Below are positions 1 to 9,755 of a stretch of DNA of 43,990 nucleotides, one piece after another. The notes beneath the pieces were generated by a model. It saw nothing but the letters and a program-made list of their open reading frames with translations, was not told where the DNA came from and did not search any database. Location: NCBI GenBank assembly GCA_022822565.1, contig JAJEAX010000280.1, positions 1-43,990 on the forward strand, given 5' to 3'. This DNA is from Candidatus Latescibacterota bacterium. GTDB lineage: Bacteria; Latescibacterota; UBA2968. The position numbers and the translations under genes are program-made. The stretch's first letter is position 1. The number at the start of each line of letters is the position of its first letter.

Positions 1-64
1 ACAGATGACGACGCAAAATCGACACCTTCTCCTCGGGGGTATATTGCTTACGCTTCTTCGACAT
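1..64 (-). CDS. Transposase N-terminus (IS3/OrfA-like), cut by window edge
   Basis: Too short for the ORF track. On the minus strand an ATG at 64-62 opens a frame reading MSKKRKQYTPEEKVSILRRH and then runs off the left edge. A strong Shine-Dalgarno (AAAGGAGG) lies 5 nt upstream. The basic start followed by YTPEEKVxILRRHL is typical of the helix-turn-helix N-terminus of IS3/IS911-type OrfA proteins; that family assignment is from memory of the family. The rest of the element lies outside the window, so intactness cannot be judged. It overlaps the end of the membrane-protein ORF 48..455, which suggests the IS inserted into that gene. Confidence 0.7.
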   Translation of the reverse strand, partial: MSKKRKQYTPEEKVSILRRHL

Positions 65-455
65 GGACTCCTCCTTTGACTGAGCCCAATTTATAGCTTA
101 TCAACCCTCCGCAAAAGTCCAGTTTTATCTGAAGCATAACAATTCCGGTACCCTGTGTCGGAAATAGTGCAACACCCAGAGCAAAGAAACACGCAAAATT
201 ACCGGCGATGTTATCCCGTGTCTCGTATCCTTCATAAGCAAATAGAAACCAACCGATGGTAAACAGTATGCCGACGAAAATATCTACCATATTGCTGTAG
301 TAGTAGTCACTAATAGTAGGCAGGAGTTTACAGCCGCTACACACTAAACTACAGAACAATAGCACGAATGGAAGCGAAACACCAAGTAATCCGACGGTCC
401 GTCGTAGCTTTCTATATGAAGCGGATATATGTTGGTCATCTCGATTGTCGTTCAT
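48..455 (-). CDS. Small integral membrane protein, 3' end replaced by IS sequence
   Basis: The 135-aa ORF starts at ATG 455 behind AGGAG at 8-nt spacing. It has a hydrophilic N-terminus, a first membrane segment (about residues 21-43), the motif ISDYYYSNMVDIFVGILFT leading into a second segment, and a third segment near 85-105 ending in ALGVALFPTQGTG. That motif resembles a widespread family of small multi-spanning proteins of unknown function (ISxYYYTxMRDxFVG type). Family members as I recall them continue with further membrane segments. Here the tail after about residue 106 is hydrophilic and is encoded by what looks like IS leader DNA, so the gene is probably truncated. Function unknown. 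Confidence 0.6.
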   Translation of the reverse strand: MNDNRDDQHISASYRKLRRTVGLLGVSLPFVLLFCSLVCSGCKLLPTISDYYYSNMVDIFVGILFTIGWFLFAYEGYETRDNIAGNFACFFALGVALFPTQGTGIVMLQIKLDFCGGLISYKLGSVKGGVHVEEA

Positions 456-526
456 ATTTCCAACTCCTGTGAAGTGGTCTTAGTCTTTGAGCTTATTGAT
501 GTCAGGAGTCCAGTCTAAACGTTAGC

Positions 527-549
527 TTGCGGCTTCAAGCAGGCCGCAA
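527..549. other. Inverted repeat between membrane-protein and MORN genes
   Basis: TTGCGGC (527-533) and GCCGCAA (543-549) form a perfect 7-bp stem with a 9-nt loop. It lies in the 180-nt gap between the MORN gene and the membrane-protein gene. No clean T-run follows on the minus strand, so terminator function is doubtful. I see nothing else in 456-635. Confidence 0.35.
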
Positions 550-635
550 TGACAAATGTCCTGATCCCAATCGTGCCTTCTGCCTGAATCACGGGACGCC
601 GACCTCGGCTCTGTCCCGAATCACTTACCCGCTCA

Positions 636-1886
636 CTACCGACACATTTTCTTATTTACCTTTTTACTTTCTACCTCTTCATTTTGCCGATATGTATCGG
701 ACCAGCACTGTCTCGAACCATCATAATTCCTTAACCACTGGAACCATGTGCCTTCTCTACTTCCGTTTATATATTCCTTTGTAGATTTGTACCCATCCTG
801 ATGACGAGTGATCCATAGGCCGTGCCGCTTGCCATCCACATAGGAACCTTTCTCTACGGATCCATCTGATTCACGATAGCCCCACTGCCCCTGCCGCTTG
901 TCGTCACCATAGGAGCCTTCAATTACGCTCCCACTTGAGGAATGATAGATATATGGGCCGTGCTTCTTGCCCGCCACATAGGTAACTTCCTCTGTCGAGG
1001 TCTTGCCTGTGGACGAGTCACGTTCGATCCATTTCCCGTGCCGCTTGCCATTCACATAGGAGCCTTTCTCTACATAATATCTCTCGTTTCCTTCGACCCA
1101 TGGGCCGTGCTTCTTGCCATCTACATAGGAGCCTTTATACGTTACGGCGCCGTCCGAGGCACGCTCAACCCATTGACCGTGTGCCTTGCCGTGAACAGAC
1201 GATGCGTGAATTACGGATCCGCTCGGATAACGATAGACCCAGGAGCCGTGTAACTTGCCCCTCTGAAGGCGTCCCACTGTTGTGGCCGTAACTCTCGCGG
1301 CCTTCGCATATCCACGCTCATCGAGGATAGAACCAGAATAAGTCCAACTGATCGTTCCTTCTCCTTGTGCCACACTACCCAAACACTCGCCAGACCAGGT
1401 CGCAGTCTCATCCTTACGGAGGTAGTCATTCCACACATAGCATCCGGGGTGGTTGGTCAACGCCATCCAACAACTGGAACCTTCTGGCTTTCCGGTACAC
1501 GTTTCCTCAGCACTGATCTGTGTCTCTTGAACCACTTCAGCTTCGAGCAACAACGCCAGTGCCTCCTTGTAAAACTGTCCCTCTTTCCCTGTTGCAGACA
1601 GATACCTGGTCACCGACTCAAGCGCGATCCTGATTGAATCTGCTGATAAGGCCACACGCGCATACTTGAAGTGAAATTCGTCCGGCAGTGTAAGGTTGTG
1701 CTCCTTTTGCAGCGCGAGGACCTTTTCCATCACATTGAAGGCTTCCGCATAGTCTTCTGCTGCATGTAGCTGTTCTGACTCAATCAGATGTTTATCTACC
1801 ATGATCTCTGGTGGCAACTGAGCGGACGCAACCGTGAAAAATCCCAGTAAAAATAGAACGAAAATACTTCTGGTTACGTTCTGCAT
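636..1886 (-). CDS. Secreted MORN-repeat protein
   Basis: The ORF track begins at 1916, but the internal ATG at 1886 is the better start. It has GGGAG just upstream and gives a clear signal peptide, MQNVTRSIFVLFLLGFFTVASA, with cleavage before Q. The mature N-terminal third is helical. From about residue 165 there are roughly eight MORN-variant repeats of the form GSYVDGKKHGPWVE, with the GKxHGxW core repeating about every 22-25 residues. MORN repeats form beta-hairpin arrays, and secreted bacterial versions have no single function. It lies 70 nt downstream of the AAA/nuclease gene on the same strand and may be co-transcribed. Four cysteines cluster before the repeats. Role unknown. Confidence 0.75.
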   Translation of the reverse strand: MQNVTRSIFVLFLLGFFTVASAQLPPEIMVDKHLIESEQLHAAEDYAEAFNVMEKVLALQKEHNLTLPDEFHFKYARVALSADSIRIALESVTRYLSATGKEGQFYKEALALLLEAEVVQETQISAEETCTGKPEGSSCWMALTNHPGCYVWNDYLRKDETATWSGECLGSVAQGEGTISWTYSGSILDERGYAKAARVTATTVGRLQRGKLHGSWVYRYPSGSVIHASSVHGKAHGQWVERASDGAVTYKGSYVDGKKHGPWVEGNERYYVEKGSYVNGKRHGKWIERDSSTGKTSTEEVTYVAGKKHGPYIYHSSSGSVIEGSYGDDKRQGQWGYRESDGSVEKGSYVDGKRHGLWITRHQDGYKSTKEYINGSREGTWFQWLRNYDGSRQCWSDTYRQNEEVESKKVNKKMCR

Positions 1887-1955
1887 GGTGTCTCCCGGGG
1901 AAGAAAGTAGATGCATTTGATTGGGAAGGTAAGACTTTTCATCGGTTTGTTCTCC

Positions 1956-3509
1956 TCACGCAAGAGTTGTCTCGAACGCTATCAGATTGCGGGTCTCTCG
2001 GCTAAACTCTACCCCAATCAGATGTACCGGCTCGCCGCTGTCGCGATATTTATCCGCATATCCCTTTTCCTGCAATTGCGCCATTGCAGCCCCTTCGGAT
2101 GCCTGTTCCACCACTTTGAACTCGAACAGATACACATTGTCGTTGAAACGAACCGCCATGTCCAGACGCCCATCACTGCTGCTGTCTTCCACAACAATGT
2201 CGAATCCCACCGATGCGAAGTAGGAGTAGAAGACGCTGGCATAGTAGCCTTCGTAGTTCGCTATTTCATTGTTTGTGTGCCACTGGTAGGGGATGCTGGC
2301 AAAGAACGCCTTGAATAGGCTTTCCAGGCCAGCGAAGTCATTGACCAGTAATAGGTCATAGAGACGCGCACTGTGCTCTGCCTGCTGCGCGGGGCTTCCT
2401 GTCAAATGGTTGAGCAAGCTTTCGTTCAGGCTCTGGCGCACTTCCTGGTTTGGGTAACTCAGACGGTAGTAGGTTCTGCTACCTCGCGGTTCGGTTTGGA
2501 TAATCGTGAGATACCCGGTCTGGAACAGCAATGCTTCAGTGGCGATGTGGTCAACGTCGAATGTAGATAACAGTTCGTCACTGCCCAATATGTTGTCCAG
2601 GTCCAGCGTACCAACCCCGCGCGATAGCAGCGTCTCGATCAGAAATGTAGGCGTGCCGGTCTCAAACCACCACGCGCCGAAGCGTCGGCTATCGAAGAGC
2701 AAAAGGATATCGAAGGGGTTATAGACCTCCTCTCCCAGCCAGCTATAGCCGTTGTACCAGTGCCTTATCTCGTCCCTATCCAGACCGGGCAGTTCCGGTG
2801 CGAACACCGTATTTAGGTCTGCATCGGTATAGCCGCATATAGCCGAGTAACGCGCATCCAGCGTGATGTCCTTGAGGTTGTTGAGACCAGAGAACAGACT
2901 GACCTTGGAGAACTTGCTGACGCCCGTGAGGAGTGTGAACTTAATATGAGCATCGATATCCTTGATGGTCGCGTATAGACCGCGCAGAAAGTCGCGGTTG
3001 GCGCGTGCGACCTCTGGCACCTCAAGTGCGTCCAGAATCGGCTTATCGTATTCATCCACCAGAACGACAACGCGTTGCCCCACCTCCCGATGCAATACCC
3101 GGATCAGGTCGCCAAAGCACTCTGGTGCCGTATCGTAACGCGGCGCAATATCGGCTTCTTCCGCTATCGTGTGTAGTTGCGTCATCACATTTGCATGCAA
3201 GTAGCCAGGCTCTTTGTAATTGCCGCTGCCAAAGCTCAAGCGCACAACGGGATAGCGAACAGACCAATCCCATTGATCGTGGATGTATAGCCCCTCGAAC
3301 AGCGGTTCATTGCCCTCAAACAGTTCCTTCAACGTGTCCAGAAATAGGCTCTTGCCAAAGCGACGTGGACGCGACAGAAAGTAGTGCTTACCCTCGTCCA
3401 TCAGTCGCTGAATGAGGGCCGTTTTATCGACATAGTAGCAGTTCTCCTCTCGTATCTCGCGAAAGGTCTGAATGCCGATAGGCAACTTGCATCTGTCTGA
3501 TATGCCCAT
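1956..3509 (-). CDS. AAA-ATPase-like protein with C-terminal PD-(D/E)XK nuclease-like domain
   Basis: The 517-aa protein starts at ATG 3509 behind GGAGATGAG. Residues 10-60 carry YVDKTALIQRL followed by FLSRPRRFGKSLFLDTL, the unusual Walker A of the AAA-ATPase_like family (PF09820). A Walker B-like VVVLVDEYDKPI follows near residue 150. The C-terminus has GRLDMAVRFNDNVYLFEFKV, matching the D-x(n)-ExK core of the associated PD-(D/E)XK domain (DUF1703, PF08011). These proteins are common in multicopy accessory repertoires; a defence or mobile-element link is suspected but unproven. Length is normal and no frame damage is visible. The gene lies between an IS end and the core operon. Confidence 0.85.
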   Translation of the reverse strand: MGISDRCKLPIGIQTFREIREENCYYVDKTALIQRLMDEGKHYFLSRPRRFGKSLFLDTLKELFEGNEPLFEGLYIHDQWDWSVRYPVVRLSFGSGNYKEPGYLHANVMTQLHTIAEEADIAPRYDTAPECFGDLIRVLHREVGQRVVVLVDEYDKPILDALEVPEVARANRDFLRGLYATIKDIDAHIKFTLLTGVSKFSKVSLFSGLNNLKDITLDARYSAICGYTDADLNTVFAPELPGLDRDEIRHWYNGYSWLGEEVYNPFDILLLFDSRRFGAWWFETGTPTFLIETLLSRGVGTLDLDNILGSDELLSTFDVDHIATEALLFQTGYLTIIQTEPRGSRTYYRLSYPNQEVRQSLNESLLNHLTGSPAQQAEHSARLYDLLLVNDFAGLESLFKAFFASIPYQWHTNNEIANYEGYYASVFYSYFASVGFDIVVEDSSSDGRLDMAVRFNDNVYLFEFKVVEQASEGAAMAQLQEKGYADKYRDSGEPVHLIGVEFSRETRNLIAFETTLA

Positions 3510-3559
3510 CTCTCATCTCCAGATTGTGATGCCAGCGCGGTCGCCCTGCTCGATACAGT

Positions 3560-3588
3560 ATTATACCGCTTTCGCTATCTATTTGGAA
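3560..3588 (-). promoter_or_regulatory. Possible promoter for the AAA-ATPase-like gene
   Basis: On the minus strand a perfect -10 hexamer TATAAT (3565-3560) is preceded at 17 nt by a poor -35 (TTCCAA, 3588-3583). It lies about 50 nt upstream of the ATG at 3509. Only the -10 is convincing. Confidence 0.35.
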
Positions 3589-3649
3589 GTCTAAACTTTT
3601 CATTGTTCTGTTTCAAATTTATCGTGTACTTTGAAAATAACATGAAAAT

Positions 3650-3683
3650 AAAAAAGAGACAGGTGCAAACCTGTCTCTTTTTT
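3650..3683 (-). terminator. Intrinsic terminator after leuS, symmetric for both strands
   Basis: A perfect 15-bp stem, AAAAAAGAGACAGGT (3650-3664) with ACCTGTCTCTTTTTT (3669-3683), closes a 4-nt loop. The A-run and T-run at the ends make it competent on either strand. It sits 23 nt beyond the leuS stop on the minus strand, ending the long translation operon, and insulates it from the accessory genes at 636-3509. Confidence 0.9.
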
Positions 3684-3705
3684 ATTCTAACATTCCCTGT
3701 AACGG

Positions 3706-6147
3706 TTACACCACAATATTGACCAGTCGATTGGGAATGACGATTATCTTTTTGGGGTCTTGATCCTGGACATGCGCCTTCACATTCGGCTGGTCTAACG
3801 CCAGACTTTCAATCTCTTCATGCCCAGCATCGACCTCTACTTCCATGCGAGCACGGACCTTGCCATTGACCTGAACCGGCATCTCAATCGATGCTGGTCG
3901 AGCGAGATTTTCGTCCCATTCAGGCCAATTTTGTTGATGAACGCTGTACTCTCCCCCAATTCGCGACCAAAGCTCTTCAGAAAGATGCGGCGTTACAGGT
4001 GCCAAGAGTAAGATGAGCGTTTGAATGGCTTCTTTCCACGCATCCGTATGCACAACAGGCGTATTTTGAGCCACCGACAGACCATTGCTAAACGTCATGA
4101 GTGCAGCCAATGCTGTATTAAACCCAAAGGTTTCAAAATCCTCAGACACCTTGCGGATGGTCTGATGGGTTAAGCGTCGCAAATCATCCTGGGATTCTTG
4201 CGTAGGGGTGCCCTTTGTAAGACTATCATTTTCAACAACGAGACGCCACACGCGGTTCAAAAATCTCGGAACACCTTCCAGGCTCGATGAATTCCATGGA
4301 CCTCCCTGTTCCCATCGACTCAAAAATATCAAATAAGCCCGAATGCTATCTATCCCATACTGCACAATCAAATCGTCGGGATTGACAACATTGCTACCCC
4401 GCGACTTGCTCATCTTCTCATGATCTTCACCCAGAATAATGCCCTGATTAAACAAGCGCGTCATTGGCTCATCATCACTGACGAGATCCATATCGCGCAT
4501 GGCTTTGGTGAAGAATCGCGTGTAGAGCAGATGCATAGTGGCGTGTTCTATACCTCCTGTATATTGATCAACAGGCAACCAGTATTCACCTTCGTGAGGG
4601 TCAAAAGGTCCTGCATCATAATGTGGACTTAAATATCGGTATTGATACCACGAAGAACACATAAACGTGTCCATCGTATCTGTCTCTCGCTGCGCTGATG
4701 TACCACATTCAGGACAAGTCGTGTTTAGAAATCCTTTGTGATATTTGAGCGGAGATTCCCCCGTCGGCAAAAACTCAGCATCATCGGGTAGCATGACGGG
4801 CAGATCACGCGCTGGCACGGGAACTATGCCACATGTATCACAGTAAATAATCGGTATGGGACACCCCCAATAACGCTGGCGAGAAATCAGCCAATCATGA
4901 AGGCGATAATTGATTTTTCTCTCGCCAATGTCCTGTGATTCCAGATCATCGGCTACTGCATTTTTTCCTTCTTGCGAGAACAAACCATCGAATTGTCCCG
5001 AGTTTACCATACATCCCTCACCAGTATATGGCTGGGTGAGTGCTTCACCGTCCCAATCATCTGGAGCAATAACAACGGGAATGGACAACCCATACTTTTT
5101 TGCAAAATCAAAATCGCGTTCATCGTGTGCAGGCACAGCCATAATAGCTCCGGTGCCATATTGAAGCAATACATAGTCCGCAATATAAATAGGCACATCG
5201 GCATTGTTCATGGGATTAATTGCATAAGCACCGGTGAAAACGCCATCCTGTTCTTTATCTACAGAAAGCCGCTCAATCTCCGACTGCCGTTCAGCTTTGA
5301 CACAATATGCTTTAACAGCTTCTCGTTGCTCGGGCGATGTTATCTCATCAACCAATGGATGCTCAGGGGCTAAAACCGCAAATGACATGCCCCAAATAGT
5401 ATCTGGACGCGTTGTGAACACGCGAAACGAAGCATCTGAATTTTTGACGCGCATTTCAAATTCAACACCTTCACTCCGCCCAATCCAATTCTCCTGCATG
5501 GCCTTCACGCGGTCGGGCCACTCGATTTCTGCAAAATCGAGTAATTCTTCAGCATATCTGGTAATCCGAAACAACCATTGATCCAGGTCCTTTTTAATCA
5601 CGGGCGTATCACACCGCTCGCAGTGTCGATCCTCGCCCCAAACCTGCTCTCGGGCCAGGGTCGTATTGCACTTTGGACACCAATCAACGGGAGCTTTTTC
5701 GCGATAAGCCAGATCATTGGCGTAAAATTTGAGGAATAACCACTGTGTCCATCTATAGTATTCAGGCAAACAGGTGGTCGCTTCGCGCGTCCAGTCAAAC
5801 ATTGCACCCATTATTTTCAGTTGTCCGCGCATGCGTTCCACATTGTCCAGCGTCCATTTTGCCGGATGAATACCCCGTTGGATTGCAGCGTTTTCAGCCG
5901 GCAATCCAAAAGCATCAAAACCAATTGGAAACAATACATTATGCCCCTTCATCCGCATATATCGCGCCCGAACATCAGATGGAACAATCGCATACCAGTG
6001 ACCAATATGGAGATCACCCGAAGTGTAGGGAAGCATCGTCAAAGCATAGTGCTTCGAGCGGTTGGGATCGATTTGACTGCAGTACAATCCGGTAGCTTCC
6101 CAGCGTTCACGCCATTTTTTTTCAATTTTAGAAAATTCGTAAGCCAT
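3706..6147 (-). CDS. leuS: Leucyl-tRNA synthetase
   Basis: LeuRS charges tRNA-Leu in the cytoplasm. The ORF track extends to 6423, but that part is antisense-like read-through of asnS. The ATG at 6147 has TTAGGAG 9 nt upstream and gives the standard start MAYEFSKIEKKWRERWE, for 813 aa. Visible class I features: HIGH in YTSGDLHIGHWYA (residues 47-50), a zinc-type CPKC/CERC pair near 160-190, the CP1 editing motif TRPDTIWG near 249, KMSKS in EKMSKSRGS near 578, and a C-terminal VNGKVRARMEV segment. It is the last gene of the operon, 13 nt after asnS, and is followed by a strong terminator. Length and motifs look intact. Confidence 0.97.
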   Translation of the reverse strand: MAYEFSKIEKKWRERWEATGLYCSQIDPNRSKHYALTMLPYTSGDLHIGHWYAIVPSDVRARYMRMKGHNVLFPIGFDAFGLPAENAAIQRGIHPAKWTLDNVERMRGQLKIMGAMFDWTREATTCLPEYYRWTQWLFLKFYANDLAYREKAPVDWCPKCNTTLAREQVWGEDRHCERCDTPVIKKDLDQWLFRITRYAEELLDFAEIEWPDRVKAMQENWIGRSEGVEFEMRVKNSDASFRVFTTRPDTIWGMSFAVLAPEHPLVDEITSPEQREAVKAYCVKAERQSEIERLSVDKEQDGVFTGAYAINPMNNADVPIYIADYVLLQYGTGAIMAVPAHDERDFDFAKKYGLSIPVVIAPDDWDGEALTQPYTGEGCMVNSGQFDGLFSQEGKNAVADDLESQDIGERKINYRLHDWLISRQRYWGCPIPIIYCDTCGIVPVPARDLPVMLPDDAEFLPTGESPLKYHKGFLNTTCPECGTSAQRETDTMDTFMCSSWYQYRYLSPHYDAGPFDPHEGEYWLPVDQYTGGIEHATMHLLYTRFFTKAMRDMDLVSDDEPMTRLFNQGIILGEDHEKMSKSRGSNVVNPDDLIVQYGIDSIRAYLIFLSRWEQGGPWNSSSLEGVPRFLNRVWRLVVENDSLTKGTPTQESQDDLRRLTHQTIRKVSEDFETFGFNTALAALMTFSNGLSVAQNTPVVHTDAWKEAIQTLILLLAPVTPHLSEELWSRIGGEYSVHQQNWPEWDENLARPASIEMPVQVNGKVRARMEVEVDAGHEEIESLALDQPNVKAHVQDQDPKKIIVIPNRLVNIVV

Positions 6148-6160
6148 TGAAATACAACTC

Positions 6161-7456
6161 CTAAGGATATAATCTTTGCAAAAGTCGAGGAAATGGAATC
6201 GTCTCGCGGACATGGGACAGGCCGCATATCCACGCGACTGTACGCTCAATACCCAATCCGAAACCGGAATGTGGCACCGATCCATAGTGCCTGAGGTCCA
6301 GGTACCACTGGAACGGCGCCTCGTCAAGACCGTGTTCGGCGAGCTTCCGCCGTAAGACCTCCAGATCGTCCTCGCGCTGTCCCCCACCGACGATTTCACC
6401 ATATCCTTCGGGAGCCAACACATCCATACACAATGCCAGTTGGGAATCTTCCGGATCCCCCTTCATATAAAAAGCTTTGCAAACTGCCGGATACCGATGC
6501 ACGATCACGGGACGATCGTGTGCATTGGCCAATACGGTTTCATCTTCAGCGCCAAAATCCTCCCCCCACGTGTGATCGCGACCCGCTTCTTTTAGCAACT
6601 GATGTGCATCTGAATAAGATATCCTATGAAATGGTTTTTGCACCCGTTGTAGGGGCGCAAGGTCGCGTTGTAAGGCCACAAGCTCAGACCGACAGGTTTC
6701 TATCACGCGCTGAACAACACAACAGATAAAGTCTTCAGCCAGATCCATATTACCCGACAGGTCCATATAGGCCACCTCTGGCTCGATCATCCAAAATTCG
6801 GTCAAATGGCGCCGCGTCTTGGATTTCTCTGCTCGAAAGGTAGGCCCAAAACAGTACACTTTGCCAAATGCCATAGCTGCTGCTTCCATATAGAGTTGAC
6901 CACTCTGTGTCAAATATGCTGTCTCGTCGAAATAATCGGTTTCAAAAAGCGTGCTGGTACCTTCGCAGGACGACGGGGTAAATATAGGCGCGTCAACCAG
7001 TGTGAAGTCATTGTTGTCGTAATAATCTCGACAGGCTTTGACAATCTCGGCACGCACGCTTAAAATGGCGTGTTGACGCGATGAGCGCAGCCACAAATGG
7101 CGATGATCCATCAAAAATGCCGTGCCGTGTTCTTTGGGCGTAATCGGATAATCCTCCACGCGATGCACAATTTCGATATCGCTGACGCCTATTTCAAACC
7201 CGATAGGTGAACGCGCATCGGCCCGGACCGCACCCGTTACGCGAAGAGACGACTCTTGCCCCAGGTCTGAAGCCCTTTCAAAGACGTCTGGCGATACATC
7301 GCCCTGAAAGACCACGCACTGAATCGTACCAGAGCCATCTCTGACCTGAAGAAAGTGCAATTTTCCACTCGATCGTTTGTTGTACAGCCATCCCTCGATC
7401 ACTACTTCTTTATTTTCCCATGCACTTACGTCGTTTATTCTGATGATATCTGGCAT
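6161..7456 (-). CDS. asnS: Asparaginyl-tRNA synthetase
   Basis: Class IIb synthetase that charges tRNA-Asn. The 431-aa protein starts at ATG 7456 behind CAGGGA. An N-terminal OB fold covers about 15-100 ([23 protein letters not shown]). The catalytic domain has motif 2 in [20 protein letters not shown] and motif 3 in [16 protein letters not shown]. AsnRS rather than AspRS is favoured by the length (no GAD insertion), by [11 protein letters not shown] and by the motif 3 form. It lies between pnp (93-nt gap) and leuS (13-nt gap). Presence of asnS suggests direct Asn-tRNA charging, although GatCAB could exist elsewhere in the genome. Confidence 0.95.
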   Translation of the reverse strand: MPDIIRINDVSAWENKEVVIEGWLYNKRSSGKLHFLQVRDGSGTIQCVVFQGDVSPDVFERASDLGQESSLRVTGAVRADARSPIGFEIGVSDIEIVHRVEDYPITPKEHGTAFLMDHRHLWLRSSRQHAILSVRAEIVKACRDYYDNNDFTLVDAPIFTPSSCEGTSTLFETDYFDETAYLTQSGQLYMEAAAMAFGKVYCFGPTFRAEKSKTRRHLTEFWMIEPEVAYMDLSGNMDLAEDFICCVVQRVIETCRSELVALQRDLAPLQRVQKPFHRISYSDAHQLLKEAGRDHTWGEDFGAEDETVLANAHDRPVIVHRYPAVCKAFYMKGDPEDSQLALCMDVLAPEGYGEIVGGGQREDDLEVLRRKLAEHGLDEAPFQWYLDLRHYGSVPHSGFGLGIERTVAWICGLSHVRETIPFPRLLQRLYP

Positions 7457-7549
7457 ATATCGTTCCCTGAGAGTAAAAAAACGAAAGACGACCGGGTATC
7501 ACCTGCTTGCCCACCGATCGCCTTGTGTTTTTTCGTGTGTATGTAAATC

Positions 7550-9667
7550 TCACGATCTTCGGGGGGGGCGCTGCCTACCCTGCTGATTCGAATCGCCATT
7601 GGGTTTATCTATAAGTACTTTGCGGCTAAGTCGAATCTTGCCCTGATCGTCGATAGCGATCACTTTGACCTGAACTTTTTCGCCTTCACTGAGCACGTCG
7701 TTCACTTTGCGCACCCGATGATGTTCAAGCTCGGAAATATGGCAAAGCCCATCCTTGCCGGGCAAAATCTCGACAAACGCGCCAAAATCCGTGATTCGGC
7801 GCACTGTGCCATCATAGATTCGTCCAACTTCTGGCTCTTCGACGAGAGCTTCAACCATACCCATTGCGGTTTCACCGGCTTGCGCGTCTAAAGAGGTGAC
7901 CGTAACCAACCCATCATCCTCGACTGAAACCGTTGCGCCTGTCTCTTCAATGCTGCGAATGGTCTTCCCGCCCGGGCCAATAACCGCGCCGATCTTTGCA
8001 GGATCAATGCGGATGGACAAAATGCGCGGTGCGTATTCCGACAAGCTCGTTCTCGGCGCGGAAATAGCTTCTTCCATCAGACCGAGAATATGGTTTAATG
8101 CATCTCGGGCGCGAGAGAATGCCGTATTGAGAATCTCAAAACTTATACCACCGATCTTAATATCCATCTGAATCGCGGTCAGACCCGATCGCGTCCCCGC
8201 TATTTTGAGGTCCATATCGCCCAAATGGTCTTCTTCACCTAAAATATCTGTGAGAACCGCCCACTGATCGCCTTCCATGACCAGCCCGACGCCAGCACCA
8301 GCAACATGGCTTTTAATGGGCACGCCCGCATCCATCAAAGCGAGGGAACCACCACACACCGTGGCCATTGAAGACGAACTGTTGGATTCTAAAATCTCGG
8401 AAACCAGCCGGATCGTATATGGAAAATGCTCTTCACTGGGTACAACTGGTTCGAGAGCCTTTTCAGCCAAAGCTCCGTGACCAATTTCTCGGCGGCCGGG
8501 CGCTGCAATCCGACCCGTTTCGCCAACACTGTAGTTGGGAAAGTTGTAATCGAGCATAAAGCTCTTGAACGATTTACCTTCGAGATCGTCAACCATTCGG
8601 GTGTCCATCTTGCTTCCGAGCGTCGCCACACACAAAGCCTGCGTCTGCCCGCGTGTAAAAATACCGGATCCGTGTGCGCGAGGCAATACACTCAGATCGA
8701 TGTCAATGGGCCGAACCTCTTTGAGATCGCGTCCATCAATGCGCTGATTTTCCGAGAGGATCATCGCGCGCATATCCTTTTTGATCAATCGATCAATCTC
8801 ACCGCCAATTTCACCTGCGTCGAAGTCTTCTGCGAGTGCTTCTCGCACCTCGGCGCGGATTGCAGACAACGACTCTGCACGCGCCATCTTATCCGGCATG
8901 CGATTGGCTGCGTGAATCTGCTCTGAAGCGCGTTCGGCAACGGCTGTGGCAAGAGCCTCATTTTCTTCAGGCTCGTCGTAAGACCGCTTCGCTTTCCCGA
9001 CACGGGCAATCAGACCATCCTGTAATTCAATCAGTTGTACAATGCCCTGGTGGGCAACGCGCAGTGCTTCGACGACATCACCGTCGGCTACTTCGTGAAA
9101 ATCACCTTCAACTGAAATAATGGACTCGCGATTGCCCGATACCATCAGGTGGACATCGCTTTCTTCGAGTTGGGAAAGTGTGGGGTTGACCACAAATTCT
9201 CCATCGATTCGTCCAACGCACACAGCGCCAATGGGGCCGTCAAACGGAATATCAGAAATACACAGTGCAGCCGAAGCACCTGTCATTGAGAGTACCGCAG
9301 GATCGTTTTCACCATCGAAAGACAACACAGTGACATAAACCTGCGTTTCAAAATCATAAGCCTCTGGAAACAGGGGCCTGATTTGATGATCAATTAAACG
9401 CGCATGCAATTTTTCCGTTGTTGAAGGCGCGCCTTCCCGCTTAAAAAAGTTGCCGGGAATGCGTCCCCCAGCATACATCTTTTCGCGATAATCGACTTGA
9501 AGCGGAAAAAAATCAAAATCCGAAGGTTTATTATCGGAAACGGCAGCCACCAACACAATGGTTTCACCGTACTGCATCCACACCGCCCCGTGTGACTGTT
9601 TGGCCACCCGACCCGTTTCTATGGACAGCGGACGACCGGCATATTCAAGCTCTACTTTTGCTATCAT
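7550..9667 (-). CDS. pnp: Polyribonucleotide nucleotidyltransferase (PNPase)
   Basis: PNPase is a phosphorolytic 3'-5' exoribonuclease acting in mRNA decay. The start at ATG 9667 ([19 protein letters not shown]) is preferred over the track start 9694 because AGAGGAG lies 6 nt upstream; this gives 705 aa, the usual size. Two RNase PH-like domains are visible: one in the N-terminal third, and a second around [15 protein letters not shown] helical linker separates them. A KH domain follows with [13 protein letters not shown], then an S1 domain ([20 protein letters not shown]). The tail is basic and glutamine-rich. It follows rpsO, the order seen in many bacteria, and the gap contains a hairpin. 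Confidence 0.97.
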   Translation of the reverse strand: MIAKVELEYAGRPLSIETGRVAKQSHGAVWMQYGETIVLVAAVSDNKPSDFDFFPLQVDYREKMYAGGRIPGNFFKREGAPSTTEKLHARLIDHQIRPLFPEAYDFETQVYVTVLSFDGENDPAVLSMTGASAALCISDIPFDGPIGAVCVGRIDGEFVVNPTLSQLEESDVHLMVSGNRESIISVEGDFHEVADGDVVEALRVAHQGIVQLIELQDGLIARVGKAKRSYDEPEENEALATAVAERASEQIHAANRMPDKMARAESLSAIRAEVREALAEDFDAGEIGGEIDRLIKKDMRAMILSENQRIDGRDLKEVRPIDIDLSVLPRAHGSGIFTRGQTQALCVATLGSKMDTRMVDDLEGKSFKSFMLDYNFPNYSVGETGRIAAPGRREIGHGALAEKALEPVVPSEEHFPYTIRLVSEILESNSSSSMATVCGGSLALMDAGVPIKSHVAGAGVGLVMEGDQWAVLTDILGEEDHLGDMDLKIAGTRSGLTAIQMDIKIGGISFEILNTAFSRARDALNHILGLMEEAISAPRTSLSEYAPRILSIRIDPAKIGAVIGPGGKTIRSIEETGATVSVEDDGLVTVTSLDAQAGETAMGMVEALVEEPEVGRIYDGTVRRITDFGAFVEILPGKDGLCHISELEHHRVRKVNDVLSEGEKVQVKVIAIDDQGKIRLSRKVLIDKPNGDSNQQGRQRPPRRS

Positions 9668-9699
9668 TCTATCTCCTCTATTTACAAAACACATCTATC

Positions 9700-9742
9700 C
9701 CAGCGCTCTGACAAAAAGGCCAGAGATACGACCAACTGCTGG
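9700..9742 (-). promoter_or_regulatory. Stem-loop in the rpsO-pnp leader
   Basis: On the minus strand CTCTGGC and GTCAGAG form a 7-bp stem (one G-U) around the loop CTTTTT. It lies inside an outer CCAGC/GCTGG pairing separated by an asymmetric loop. It sits about 33 nt upstream of the pnp start. In E. coli the pnp leader folds into a hairpin used in RNase III-dependent autoregulation. A similar role here is inference from position only. Confidence 0.4.
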
Positions 9743-9755
9743 AAAAATAAAAAAC

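Noticed and set aside
510-550. Integron attC-like site (CGTTAGC near a short inverted repeat)
   Set aside because: No paired R and L boxes or matching RYYYAAC core; other cassette signs are absent.
6148-6423. N-terminal extension of leuS in the ORF track
   Set aside because: It overlaps asnS in another frame, and the ATG at 6147 has a good Shine-Dalgarno and the family start.
9743-9755. T-rich run after rpsO as a terminator
   Set aside because: No GC-rich stem lies directly before the T-run; pnp appears co-transcribed.
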